A DNA stretch of 59,729 nucleotides, taken from Vitrella brassicaformis. Taxonomy: Eukaryota > Sar > Vitrellaceae. Every line of letters begins with the position of its first letter. The stretch's first letter is position 1. The stretch is from the NCBI GenBank assembly GCA_001179505.1, contig CDMY01000189.1:1-59729 (forward strand). Reading direction: 5' to 3'. The notes under the pieces are model-generated. The model had not been told where the DNA came from and did not search any database. It saw only the letters and a list, made by a program, of their open reading frames with translations. Both the position numbers and the translations under genes were made by a program. This document shows, one piece after another, positions 45,115-56,104 of this stretch.

Positions 45115-48100
45115 TCACACCTGCAGCCGTTTCACCTGCAATGGTAACCAGACAGACAGACAGACAGACAACAAGACGGGGAGGGGCATTCATGCAGGCA
45201 AGTGCCTCTGTGGCTGCCCACCCACCTGTGAGGCGTGCATCTGCTGCGGACATATCGGGCACTTGAACTTGGCCCGGGCCGTGCGGCTGATGCGGTCCAA
45301 ACACGCCCTGCGCACACACAGTGAGACAGCACAAACAACACACATCGCGCACGCATTGCATGTTGTGTGTTGGCTCGTCTGCCTTCGGCCCGAACGTACT
45401 TGGAGATGCAGTGTCCGCAGGTGAGTAGCACAGGTGGGTTGGCGCTTGAGGTCTGGGTGCGTGTGACGGGGCAGGTGAAGTGCGAGTGGAAGTGGAATGG
45501 GCGGCCGAGGTCGAGCTCGATAGGGATCTGGTGTGAGGTGAGCCACTCCTGCCCCCTGTCGCCCGCCACTCCGTTGCTCATCAGGTCCTGGAATTGCATC
45601 AGACGGGGAAGCGCCACCATACCCGCACACACCGCAACCGACAGAGGGCTGAAACCAGCCAACGAGCCAACCAAACAGAGAATCGTGTGTGCATGTGTTC
45701 CTTTGTCGCTTCTCAGCCCTCACCTCTGCTGCGGGAGTGCGATCCGTTCGGTTTCCTCCTCCTCTTCCATGTCATCGTTATTATCGCCCCGCTCCACCCC
45801 GCCATCCCTCGCCCCCTGCCCCTCCCCGTGGCGACCCGCCTCTGGCCGTGGCGAGAGGTCCTCATCTACGTTGAGGTCCGACCCCTCCTCGGCCTCGACC
45901 ATGTTGTCCTCCCCTCCCTCGACCTCCTCCTCTATCTCATCAATCTCATCCTCGAGCTCCTCCTCCTCTTGGTTGATCATGTCCAGCTCGTCGCCCTCCT
46001 CGTGCTGATCGTCATCGTCCTGCTGGTTGCCCGTGTCGGGGTCGTCATCCGGCTCGTCATCGGGGTCGCCCCCTCCCCCTGGCGCGCCCGGAGCGGTGCC
46101 AACCATCCGTCGCCAGAAGTCGCTGGGCAGAGGGAGGGGCAAGCGAGCCGCCGCAGACCTGACGCGAACGAACAGACAGACGACAGAGCTCTCTCGCATT
46201 GTCTGGTGTTTTGCATGCAGATATGGATGGGTATCTACGTCACTTACCCTTCTCGGCTGCCGCCCTGTCTTCTGTCCTCGGGAGCCATCGGGCTGTCGTC
46301 TCCTTGCGCGGCCGTGTCTGGCGGGGGGTTGCCTGTGGCTGGGTGTGGAGGGGGCAGGTCGAGCATATCCAATAGTGGGTCCCGCGCCAGCGGGGGGATC
46401 GGTTGCGCAGAGGGCGGTACACTCAACGGCGGCCCGCGACGAGGCTGACAAAGGAGAAACCAGTCAATCGGTGAGGAGGTTGCCATCCATTCGTCACCCA
46501 CCCAGTCACCGACCCACCTGATTGTTGTCATCGTCGTTGTCACCGGCTGACTGCTCTCGCCCCGCGGCAGCAGCAGCAGCAGCCCCTCCATCGGCAACAA
46601 ATTCCATGGGCGCCGCACCAGCCTCCTCGCCGCTCCCCTCGCCCTCTCCCTCCTCGGGCAGGGGCACCAGGCGCCCAGACGAAGACGACACGACACGCAC
46701 ACCCACAGGTGCTGCTGCTGCTGCCGCACTTGACGACGATGCCCTGACGGACGGACACGTGACACAAAGGGGAGGTGCGTTTGTCCGATGGTGGGGTTTG
46801 GTGTTTCCTTACTCGCCGCTCTGTCCCGTCCTTGGCCTCCAGATGGCGGCAAGAGGCGGTGCCCGCCTGGCCACCTCCAAATATGACGGTCTGGGCGGTG
46901 GCGACTCCTCCTCAGTGCCGCCCACCCTGCCCCCGCCCAGGCTGGCACTTATCTCATAGACGAGTGCCCGCAGCTCCTCAGGGCTGAACTGAGACGTCAG
47001 CCCCTCCCGCAAAACCGCACTGGGGAGGGACTCCAGCCAACGCCGACGCCTGCCCTCACGCGACCGGCCGTTGTCCTGGCTCTCCCTCTCCCTCTGCTGT
47101 GGCTGATGCTGCTGCTGATGCTGCTGCTGCTGCTGCTGGCCGTCCGATGACGATGCTGCTGGGCCAGCACCGCCCCCGGCCAGCGCCTCTAGGTCAATCA
47201 GCTCCTCGAGGGCCTCTTCGAGTGCGTCCACCAGCTGGTCGATCCGCTCGGACGGCTCTGGCGATGGGGGGCCTTCTTGTCTTTCTCCGGGGTGTGTGGG
47301 CGGGCTGGGGGATGGAGAGGGCGATGGCCTGTCGGGGATGTTGTTGTCGCTGTATGAGGGCGTGGTGGCCGCCTCAAGCGCCTCTATCACTCGCTGTAGA
47401 GAGCGAGAGCGACCCGGATCTGACAGGCAACACAGTGCGCCGCATGTATGATGCCTCGGGCGCAGGTGTCTTGTGTGTTTACTCTGCAGGCCTTCGCGGA
47501 GAAGCCTCGCCAAGTTAGGCCCTCCTGTGGCGCCCGACGACTCCCCCTCTCTCTCCCCGTCGCCCTCCCCACTGCCCCCAAGCAGTCGCCTGAGCATCAG
47601 CAGCATCCGCAGCCTGTCATCCACAGACCTCCTGGTTCCAGCAACGAGCATCGCCATCGCCCGACCGCCCTCCGTCTCGGTCGCTGCCGGGACGGGCGGG
47701 GCGGCGCTGGCCGATGCAGATGAGGATCTGGCGGAAGCGTGTGTGTTGCCGCGCTGGGCGGCTGCCGCACTGCACGACGGTGGGGGGTTGGCCGGTGCTG
47801 CCTGAGATGGCGAGGGGAGGCTGGCAGACGGTTGTGCGGGAGGCACAGCGGCGGGCTGTGTTGACTCCGCAGCTGCGGTGCCACTAGCACCTCCACCCGG
47901 ACCTCCCTCGGACCTCGATGCCCCTGCTGCGGCCATGACAGGCCCTGCAGAGGTCACTCCCAGCACCTCCATCGTGCTGGCGCCCATCTGCCCGCCCTCA
48001 GTGGAGCTGCGCGAGCCCTCGCCAGCCGGAGAGGCCGTGTCGGTGGCCACTGCCGCGGCCGACGCAGATTCAGACCCGACACGGCTGGGGGCCGTGGTGG

Positions 48101-51100
48101 AGCTGAGGGCGCCACGCTGGGAGTCGGATGATGACGGCCCTGGCGGTGTGGGCTCCGCTCTCTGGCCAGACGAGCGTCGGTCTTCCCCGCTGCCCTCCAG
48201 CTGTCCCTGGCCAGTGGGCCGCCACCCACCGCCAGATGAGCCCGACTGCTGGAAGGGGCGCAGCATCGCCAGCACACGGAACGAGTCGAGACCGACGCCA
48301 GCGCCTTCTGCCCCCGATGAGGACGACCGTGAAGCTCCCCCTCCCTCCCCTCTCGTGTCAGTGTCGCCTTGCTGTGGGGCGGCCGGCTCAGCACGAGGGA
48401 TCGTGGAGCCCCTGTTTGCGGCGGCAAGAGCGGCATGCATCTCGAGATGGCCTGGCGGCAACGGCATCCCCACTGGTGGGAGAATGCGCGAGGATGCGCT
48501 TGAGGGGCCCTGCGACCTGCCGACGGTGTTGGCGGCGCTGCCGAGGATCGACGAGATGTCCTGCTGGATCTGGCCGGAGATGGGGCCCGTGTTGAGCCCC
48601 GCCACCTGCCGCCGCATGATGCGCTGCATCAAGATGGTCCGGATCTCGTCTCGCGTGGCTCTGAAGCCCATCCACCAACAGACAGACATCAGACACAATC
48701 GTAATCTGACAGAGCCGAAATGAAATGCCCCCCAGCTCTGCCCACGCACCTGTTTCTCATTCTTGCGGATGGCGAGCTGTGTGTGAAGGTGGCGCGTGTG
48801 CTGGGCGCCCTGTGCGGCGCTCCGCCCCCGCTGTCATGCACTCCTCTCCCTCCTCTCCACGAGGGCGTCGCGTGCCTCAGCGAGGGCGAGTCGTCATCCA
48901 CCGACGGCGGCGGAATGGGCGGCGGCCCGTGCAGTCCGGCCGCCCACGGCGAGCTGCCCACACGGCTCGACATGCCGGGCGGGAGGGGGCCTTGGTGGGC
49001 CGATGCCATTCCCATTCCAGCACCGAAGCCGAAGCCACCAGCTTCCCTGACTCTGGTGTTGACGGGGCTGGGCCGCTGGCTCGTCCTGCCCGCGGCGGCA
49101 CGATGGACGGGGAACGTCGCGCCTGGTGCGCTGGCGCCGCGCCGTCGGTCGTCTGCTGCCCTCCCAGCTCCCTCCGGCCGTCGGTCGTCGATGGTCATAA
49201 TGGGTGGGGTGGGTGTGTGTGGGGGGGCGATGGGGATGAAGCTGCGGGTGTGGAAGACGGGCAGGGGGGGCGGCGGGGCGCCGAATATGAGCCGGTGGTG
49301 GTTGGATGATGTGTTGATGCGTGGGGGACGACTGTGCGGAGGGCGGCAACCCTCGCCACTCGGCTGATGGTGGAATGCTCGTGGCCGACTGAACGAGACG
49401 AGAGTGGCGGTGCTGTCTGGTGGCGGACCTCCAAGTATGCGTGAGGGGTGAGCCGCCGACTCCGTTTGCGCATTGCGCGTGATGGCGCTCCGCAGCCACG
49501 ATGGGATGTTGAGCAGAGCCCCTCGACCGCGGCTCTCACCGGTGCGCGCACTGAATCAATCAGAGAGAGGGAGGGGAGGCCGGTGCAGTCCAACCATGAT
49601 ATATGTGTGTGTCCAATACAATACAGATGGTATGGCACGTACCGTCCCACACTGAAGACGGAGGACGGTCCCCCCATCCCTTCTGGGCCGTCGTCGCCGC
49701 TGCCCCTGCTGCTATGCCGCGGGCCTCCTCCCCCTCCGCCTCCAGGAGGCCCGCCTGGCCCCCACGGGTACGTACCATGGCTGCCGTTGGTTCTCGCGTC
49801 ATCGCCATGCCTGCTCCTGGCTGATGACGGCCGCTCGCGCACGGGCGGTGACTTCCGACGCCCCTCACAAAAGGCTCTGAGGTGACCACCGACACGGACA
49901 CGGACACAGGCAGGGGCGGAATGAGGAGCCGCTTCGCTCTGGTCGTTTCCCCTCTCTCTCCCTCTCTCTGTGTGTGTGTGTGTGTGTGTCGCTTACTTGA
50001 GGAAGTCTTTTCGTGTGTCGCGCCATTTGCGGGCGACGTCAGCCTGGCTCATGGCGTATGGTGAGTCGGTGTGGTCCCCGAAGGCGATGGATGCCATAAG
50101 CTTGGCGATGTCGGCCTTCATGTGCGGCCAGAAGGACGGGAAGTGCTGCTGCGCGTAGGCAAGACCGTCCGCATAGGCGCCCTTGCCCCCAGACAAGAGG
50201 CGCAGAAACTGACGCGCACACACACACAGAGGGAGAGGGAAGGTGTACGTCTGTGGTGTGTGGTTGTTGTGATGGTCACCTCTAGTTCGTGCAGTCTGAA
50301 TGTGAGCTGTCTGTATCTGGCTCCCTCGGCCTTGCTGCGGCCCTCCAGCCACCGAAGCGCAGAGCTGACATCGCCGCCATCCAAAGCAGCCGATATCTGA
50401 CACACACAAAACACAACACAACACCACACCACACCACACACGTGTCTCGCTGGGTGGGTGGTGGACGCACGCGGAGAGGCCAGTCGGCCGACGCACCTGA
50501 TGTAGCTGCTTGTACGCCTCAATCATGGCCTCGGGCACCTCATGGTGGCCGCCGGTGGCCTCACCGCCACTGGCACTCGCACCCACACCCACACCCACGG
50601 CACCGTTTTGCTGCTGTTGGGCGTGTGTGTCACTGGTGTCGGCACTGAGCATCTCGGCGTCAGGGGCCTCTTGCTGTGGGTGGCTGGGCGGCTGTGTGCG
50701 GGGCATGTTGGGGTAGGGCAGACCCACAGACGCCAGCTCACCTCTGCACGGCACGGTGGCCAAGAATGAGCACCCGTGTGTGGTGTGCTGTGTGTCATCC
50801 GTGTGTTGCACGCAACGCATACCTAAAGACATCGAGCATGTCGAATCTGCCGTAGTGCAGGAAATGCAGTGCGATCATTTTGCCGATCATGCGCTCGTCG
50901 ATGGGGATGGGCCGCAGCGCCTGGCACACGTCACCCACATACTGACGACACACACGCGCGCACGGCAGAGAGAGAGAGAGTGCGGGGGTGAGAGAGCGGG
51001 AGAGAATTGTCGCTGGCCATCGCATGCACAACAGAGGATGAGTGTGCTGTGCAGTGCTGTGTGGTGTTGGGCGGCCTGCCTGTTTGTCGAGGGACTTGCC

Positions 51101-51534
51101 GAACTTGGTGAGGACGCCATAGAACTCCTTATTCTCCTGCGCGACCTTGTCAGACACTGCCTGCTCCTGCGTGACGTGAATGACGACAACGCTCACACGG
51201 ACCGAATGCAGTGCGTGTGGGTGCTCATCCTGACCTTGACAGTGCTGCTCAGTTCCGCCAGAATGGGGGCCGTTTCGGCCTCCTGCAGACAGACAGACAG
51301 ACAGACACCGCACCAACAAACACAAAGCCATCCCTCCCTCTCTCTGTCTGTGCAGGTGTGTATGTCTCTCTGCGTGCCAAACAAACATACCGTGGCTGTG
51401 TTTGGGAGCTGGGAGAGTTTGTCCTTGGCGCTTTGTAGTGTGCCGATGAGTTTGTCGATGTTGGTGTGTATGCGTTCGTTGAGTGTTCTCTGGCGCTTGG
51501 AGACCCTCTCCAGAGCCTGCGGGAGGGTGTCCAT
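45115..51534 (-). CDS. GID2/RMND5-type CTLH E3 ubiquitin ligase with huge disordered insertion
   Basis: Start ATG 51534 (MDTLPQALERVSKRQRTLNE). Exons then give a LisH-like IGKMIALHFLHYGRFDMLDV (about 50880), a CTLH-like AYKQLHQISAALDGGDVSSA with LRWLEGR, and a CRA-like LTFRLHELEFLRLLSGGKGA with LAYAQQHFPSFWPHMKADIA up to KWRDTRKDFLK at 49995. The matching C-terminal half resumes only at about 45660: PLSVAVCAGMVALPRLMQF, IPIELDLGRPFHFHSHFTCP, LLTCGHCISK, then LDRISRTARAKFKCPICPQQ and the end VKRLQV with TGA at 45115-45117. This is the degenerate GID-type RING. Between them about 4.3 kb encodes Ser/Gly/Ala/Pro-rich and acidic sequence, roughly 1,200 residues, where the family needs almost nothing (usual length near 400). 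The CTLH/GID complex ubiquitinates metabolic enzymes. Confidence 0.8.
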
Positions 51535-51590
51535 CCCACCGCTCTGACACCCGCCGCAACGAACACGCTTACGACTGCACACACGGTCAT

Positions 51591-51626
<36 letters not shown>

Positions 51627-52089
51627 AGGCACATACCAAGATCATTTAAATGGTCATCGTGCTGTGCTATGCTTGTGGTGACCTGCTAGACTGCGACAGC
51701 TTAGTCAAGTGTGTCGGCCTATCAGGCAGCCACAGTCTGCCTCACGAGCCAACCAGCGAACGCTCTCGCCAGGCGACAACACAGCCGACGCACTCTATGC
51801 AGAATGAATCGCCGGCTCTCGGCCACTTCTTCGGGAGCCGGTTGAGCCTCCTCAGGTCAAGGCGGGTGAATTGGCGGCTGTAGCACTGCAGGAGGCGTCG
51901 AATGGGCGGCTTCGCCGATGACCTCTGATGATGACTCAGCGGACGAGACAGCGCTTCAAACTCACAAGCGATGCCACACCGACATGCTGATGACCTCGGA
52001 GATGGTAGCGTTGCTCGAATTTCCCCGTCTTTGTCTGCGAGCTATGCTTGCTTCAGCTCGCAAAATCATCTGTGGCATTTTTCGGCCGT
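51535..52089. other. divergent intergenic region
   Basis: It lies between the GID2 start (-) and the TPR start (+). Plus-strand ATGs at 51918 and 52048 could extend the TPR protein or its leader. I see no named motif. Confidence 0.4.
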
Positions 52090-53198
52090 ATGGCGGGCGA
52101 CTTTGATTCCGAGGCGCTTGCAAGGCGGCTGGAGGACATTGAGGCCTGCTTTGAGCGGAAGAACATCGAGAAGGGCGTCATCCTTCTGGAGGAGACGCTG
52201 GGCACTCTCAGGTACTGGATAATAGAATACATGCGGCGCCCATAGGAGGCTCTATGTAGCTCAATTGAGAGTCTACAGTCATTCCTCCATCCATTGATCA
52301 ATGGCATTGTTCATCGTCTTCAATTGTCCTTACATGAATTGGTGTGCTGTGTTGATGGCCGGATTGTGGCGGCTGTCTGCAGGCCCGAGGACCTTTCGCC
52401 CGACACCGAGCCGGTGATTAGGTGAGCAAGATACACAAGAGACCGCTTGTCGGGATGGATGGATGGACGAACGATGTTTCATTTTGTCAGCCGTCTGTTT
52501 CAGCACTTGTTGATAGGCTACAACAGCCTGGGGATGCAGCAGCTGAGGGCAGGCGCAACGGAGAGGGCCCTCCAGCTGCTCAACTCTGCTGACGCCTTGA
52601 CAGCGCCCAGCAACGTCTTCCTCGCACCGGTAAGGAAAGGTGTTTTGACACCCCTCACATCCCTCACACCATGTGTCTCTGCCTCTGTGTCCAGGTGCAC
52701 CGTCAGATCCTCAAGTGCATCACGTTCAACAACCTGGGGTGTGCGTACAAGTCCCAGGGCCGCACACACACCGCCCTGCAGTTCCTCAAGGAGGCACTGA
52801 GGCGCGAGGCCGCCCTCCAGACCTCCGGCAGCCTGCCGCCGAGCCAGTCGGCCTCGACCCACCTGAACATTTGCACCGTTCTGAGCGAGATGAGCAGGCA
52901 CCATGACGCCGTGCACCACGCCATGAGGGCCGTCAACCTGCTGCAGATGGCAATCAAAGAGGGCATTGACGAATTTCGAGAATCGGTGAGCGGCGCGGTG
53001 CCGCTAAATCTTCCTCAGGGGGCGATTGTGTCACCCTCAAGGCGGGGCTCCTCGGGCAGCAGCGCGCTGCCGCCACCCTTGCTGCCGGTGGCTTATTTCA
53101 ACTGTGCTGTGCAGTACGAACACATGCAGCAGTTCGAACAGGCCATCAAGGTGGGAAAGAAGCAAAGAGGACAGCCGCCCGCCCCGCTCTGTGTCCCA

Positions 53199-53244
<46 letters not shown>

Positions 53245-53551
53245 ATGTGTGTGCCTGCAGTACTATGAGAAGGCCTTGGAACTGTGTCGTCTGGAAGAGT
53301 CGGCGTCGAAGGGGCAGCAAAAGGAGCAGAGCAGCAGCGGCGGCCAGCAGCATCCATTGGTGCCGACCATTCGCACGTCGATAGCGGAGGTGAGGCGGGC
53401 AATGGTAGTTCTGGAGGAGAAGATACGGTCGCGGCGGAGTTCGGGGGCATCGCAGTCGGATGGCTTCGCACACACGGGGAGGGAGAGGGGGGCGGGGGTG
53501 AAGACGGGGACCCGGGCGCACAGGCAGATGAGGGCGGCATCTGCTCAGTGA
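52090..53551 (+). CDS. tetratricopeptide-repeat protein
   Basis: Exon 1 (52090-52211) begins MAGDFDSEALARRLEDIEAC. Exons follow for RPEDLSPDTEPVIS and for TPR-like helices: YNSLGMQQLRAGATERALQL, FNNLGCAYKSQGRTHTALQF, LNICTVLSEMSRHHDAVHHA and YFNCAVQYEHMQQFEQAIK-YYEKALEL, the last split by an intron. Residue spacing (W/Y-LG-Y-A-P pattern, small residues at 8 and 20) fits four TPRs. The C-terminus is Gly/Arg-rich and ends RAASAQ before TGA at 53549-53551. A scaffold or ciliary role is common for such proteins, but nothing here fixes it. The last 40 bp of this gene are copied at 57.83 kb. Confidence 0.7.
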
Positions 53552-53830
53552 GCGGTCGAGCGGAGGAGACATCACATGGGCGGTGTCGACCATCGCAATT
53601 CTGAATGAAACACGAGATCGAACGACTCTCACAAAAAGAGTGTGTGTGTGTGTGTGTACTTATGATCGATCGACGAGTCTGTCTCCAGCAATATCACTCA
53701 CTCACCGTGACCAACGAAATCGCTCTGAAAGCATGGTGAGGATGAGCCTCTTGATTGCCTCTCTCTGTCTGCTGGCCGTCGCTCCCTGCCTCTCTACCAA
53801 TGCCGATCCCGCTGCTGCTCATCCACACGA
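53510..53830 (+). repeat. duplicated promoter/signal-peptide cassette, copy 1
   Basis: From the end of the TPR gene through 180 bp of non-coding sequence to codon ~30 of the secreted protein, the sequence closely matches 57820-58110. Shared text includes GGCATCTGCTCAGTGAGCGG and the signal peptide. Confidence 0.8.
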
Positions 53831-53921
53831 ATGCCGTCGTCATCTCGATGGACAGATGAGAGGGGAGGGCGGGCGAAAGTTTGAAGCTCTCTTCATCGAA
53901 GAGCTTGAATGGCTCGGTTGA
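53733..53921 (+). CDS. short putative secreted peptide, probably truncated
   Basis: MVRMSLLIASLCLLAVAPCL followed by STNADPAAAHPHECRRH is a clear signal peptide with a small mature part, 62 residues in all. The mature part has no similarity to the protein at 58018 beyond the first 30 residues and runs into AT-poor sequence with a stop at 53919-53921. I think it is a duplicated promoter and signal peptide that captured a random or older tail. Confidence 0.45.
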   Translation: MVRMSLLIASLCLLAVAPCLSTNADPAAAHPHECRRHLDGQMRGEGGRKFEALFIEELEWLG

Positions 53922-54004
53922 CGATGCACCAAGCCAATGATGTTGGGGGGCGGGCAAAACCACAGTGCGTGTCGGCGAGACTGGGCTCGCCACCGTCTCT
54001 TTCC

Positions 54005-54860
54005 GGCTAGCAACCCCAGCAGCAACCAGTAGTAGGGCGGCACAAGATGCCAGTGGTACAAGTGGCGAGATTTCTCGAGGGCAGGCGAGAATTCTCGCCG
54101 GCAGAGACAAGACTGTCACACCAGACCTTAATGGTTTCCCATCAAGCATTTCTGCCTGAGAGCTTCCAAAACAACTTTCGAACTACTGCAGCCCCATTCC
54201 CTCTCCCCTCCTCCATCGTGTGTGTTCATGATGACACCAGCAGCATCGGCAGCCCTCCCACATCCCCTGTTCGGCGCCAAAGTGCAGCTGCCATCCCCAG
54301 ATGCATGGCGAGGGAGAGGAGCCGCTGTGCTCACGCTGAGCAAGGAGCTCAAGAAGGGCACTGATGGCACCTGCGTCCTCGTCGCCGACCGCGACCGTGA
54401 TGGCAACGAGTACGTCGGCAAGTTCGCCCACCAGAACGAGACGCTGGCAGCGGTGAAGTCGGAGAAGAGCCGCTCGAGCTCCACCTGGACAACGCCCTCA
54501 AAAAGGGTGCAGACGGCGCTTGTGTCGTGCTCACCCCAATGGCATGTGCCTCCCATGACGGCAGCAGTTATGTTGGCAAGTGCTACCACCACGGCGACCA
54601 CGCCCTCGCGCCGAGAACGTGTTTCTTCGAGAAAAAACTCTTGAGCATTGCCACGCATTGCCTCATGTCTTCAGCTCATTCGGAGGAGTTGAAGGAGGAG
54701 AGGAAGAAGCGGATGCATTCTGACTTGTCGGCTGTTTGTGTGTGTATGGATGTATGTGTGCAGATCGCCGCGCCGCAGCAGTTTCATCCGGCAGGCATCA
54801 TGCCCATGTTCAGCTTGGGGACGTGATGGAAAAGGTCGCATTCGAAAAAGAGGTATTTAT
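54005..54860 (+). pseudogene. fragmented third copy of the kinase-like gene
   Basis: Upstream sequence at 54050-54230 matches the promoter of the copy at 9903-11658. Two partial N-lobes are then stitched together: KELKKGTDGTCVLVADRDRD with EYVGKFAHQNETLAAVKSE, and immediately, in another frame, EEPLELHLDNALKKGADGAC with SSYVGKCYHHGDHALA. Each resembles a different paralogue. After a break, 54730-54810 matches the intron end and the AALQQFH exon of the plus-strand gene. The catalytic loop is lost. This is a chimeric pseudogene. Confidence 0.7.
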
Positions 54861-54861
54861 C

Positions 54862-54935
54862 GACATTGTAGCTGAGGTTTTCGACCTGGTGTTTGTCAGA
54901 TCTTGGATCAGGTCGAAGACCTCAGCTAGAATGTC
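54862..54935. repeat. long inverted repeat (hairpin), 27 bp arms
   Basis: The left arm 54862-54888 and the right arm 54909-54935 are complementary at 25 of 27 positions, around a 20 bp loop. Visible cores are AGCTGAGGTTTTCGACCTG and CAGGTCGAAGACCTCAGCT. Confidence 0.9.
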
Positions 54936-55043
54936 AGCCAAATGCACACACACTCAGGAGGCCGGCCACCCATTTTCACACGTGCGTGCCCTTCTGGTTG
55001 CTGTCGATTCGGCGTGCTGCAGGAGTCGAACCTCCACGTGGTG

Positions 55044-55315
55044 ATGCGTCTGCGGGGCGGCGTGAAGGGAGCCCGCCAGGCCGACAAAAAGCAGCAGCAC
55101 AAGGACGACGAGAAGGAGCAGGCAGGGGATCCTTTTCCCCCTCTCACGGTAAGTGCCAGGGAAGACAATGGAGCCGTGTAATGGACTCTGAGCTGTGTTT
55201 CTTGCAGGCGCCATCACCCCGTCATCCCCGTTCTCCACAAGCCTTTTACGCGGCCCAGCTGACGAATGGGGATCTAGACGAGGCCGCCGAGGGGTCAAAC
55301 TGCAAAGTCGAGTAA
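55044..55315 (+). CDS. hypothetical protein, tandem copy 1
   Basis: Exon 1 (55044-55148) reads MRLRGGVKGARQADKKQQHK then DDEKEQAGDPFPPLT. A 59 bp intron follows and exon 2 from 55208 reads APSPRHPRSPQAFYAAQLTN, GDLDEAAEGSNCKVE and stop. Downstream at 55370-55480 there is degraded sequence matching the C-terminus of the second copy (ITGPPNLRDICLELLDKAVN), so this copy probably lost its original end. Function unknown. Confidence 0.4.
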
Positions 55316-55603
55316 GGGTGACTTCAAATGGCTTGATTGCTCTTCTGGTCACGGTTGTGCGTTGCTTTCAGGCGAACCAAGACACGAGGGTGGGTACAAA
55401 ATCACCGGGCCGCCAAATTTGAGGGACATCTGTTTGGAGCTGCTCGACAAAGCGGTGAACTAAACACACAAGTTGGCTGATGCCCTGTAAAGTTTGTGGT
55501 CTCTTCTGACAGAACCAAAACAGGCTGGCGGAGTCAACACTCCAGTAAGGAAACCCCAAATCCACCAACACGTTGCCACGTGGTGCTGCATCTGCGGGGC
55601 GGC

Positions 55604-56101
55604 ATGAAGGGAGTTGGCAGGGCCAACAAGAAGCAGCGGCCCAAGGACGACGAGAGGGAGCAGGCAGGGGATCCTTTTCCCCCTCTCACGGTAAGTGCCA
55701 GGGAAGACAATGGAGCCGTGTGATGGACTCTGAGCTGTGTTTCTTGCAGCCGCCGCCACCCCCTGACCCCAACGTCGGCTGGGCCCATTGTATGGCCCAG
55801 CTGACGATCTCGTTGGCAGAAAGACAAGAAGGCAAAAGAGAGCGAGAGAGAGAGAGTTTGAAGGGGAATTGCAGAAGAGACAAGAGGAGAGACAGGTATG
55901 TAGGCACAAAAAGCCACGCTGACGGATGGGGATCTAGCTGAGGCCGCCGCAGCCTCAGGGTGCATCATCGAGTGGGTGCCTGTCCCCGAGCGGTCCGGCT
56001 ACTACTACAAGATGACTGGCTGCGAAGAGGCGAGGGAAGCCTGTCGACTCATGCTCGACGGAGCGGTGAACTACACACGCAAGTTGGCTGATGCCCTGTA
56101 A
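55604..56101 (+). CDS. hypothetical protein, tandem copy 2
   Basis: The first exon (MKGVGRANKKQRPKDDERE, AGDPFPPLT) and its 59 bp intron repeat copy 1 at high identity. Exon 2 starts PPPPPDPNVGWAHCMAQLT. A 118 bp insertion flanked by GCTGACG interrupts the reading, after which DGDLAEAAAASGCIIEWVPV and YYYKMTGCEEAREACRLMLD, GAVNYTRKLADAL and TAA follow. The C-terminal part has the look of a small alpha-beta fold of the KH or ACT type but is too short to assign. Exon joining across the insertion is unresolved. Confidence 0.35.
55806..55923 (+). mobile_element. 118 bp insertion flanked by 7 bp direct repeats
   Basis: Compared with tandem copy 1, copy 2 has 118 extra bases between CAGCTGACG and GATGGGGATCTAG. 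GCTGACG stands at both ends (55799-55805 and 55917-55923), as expected for a target-site duplication. The insert is purine-rich with (GA)n and includes CAGGTATGT. Confidence 0.4.
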
Positions 56102-56104
56102 AGC

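Noticed and set aside
47878-48723. 281-codon open frame on the plus strand within the GID2 gene
   Set aside because: It is the antisense of the Ser/Gly/Ala-rich insert. GC-rich low-complexity DNA stays open in several frames by composition.
52090-53551. TPR gene as part of the kinase or GID2 pathways
   Set aside because: Proximity means little in this genome. Nothing in the sequence links it to its neighbours.
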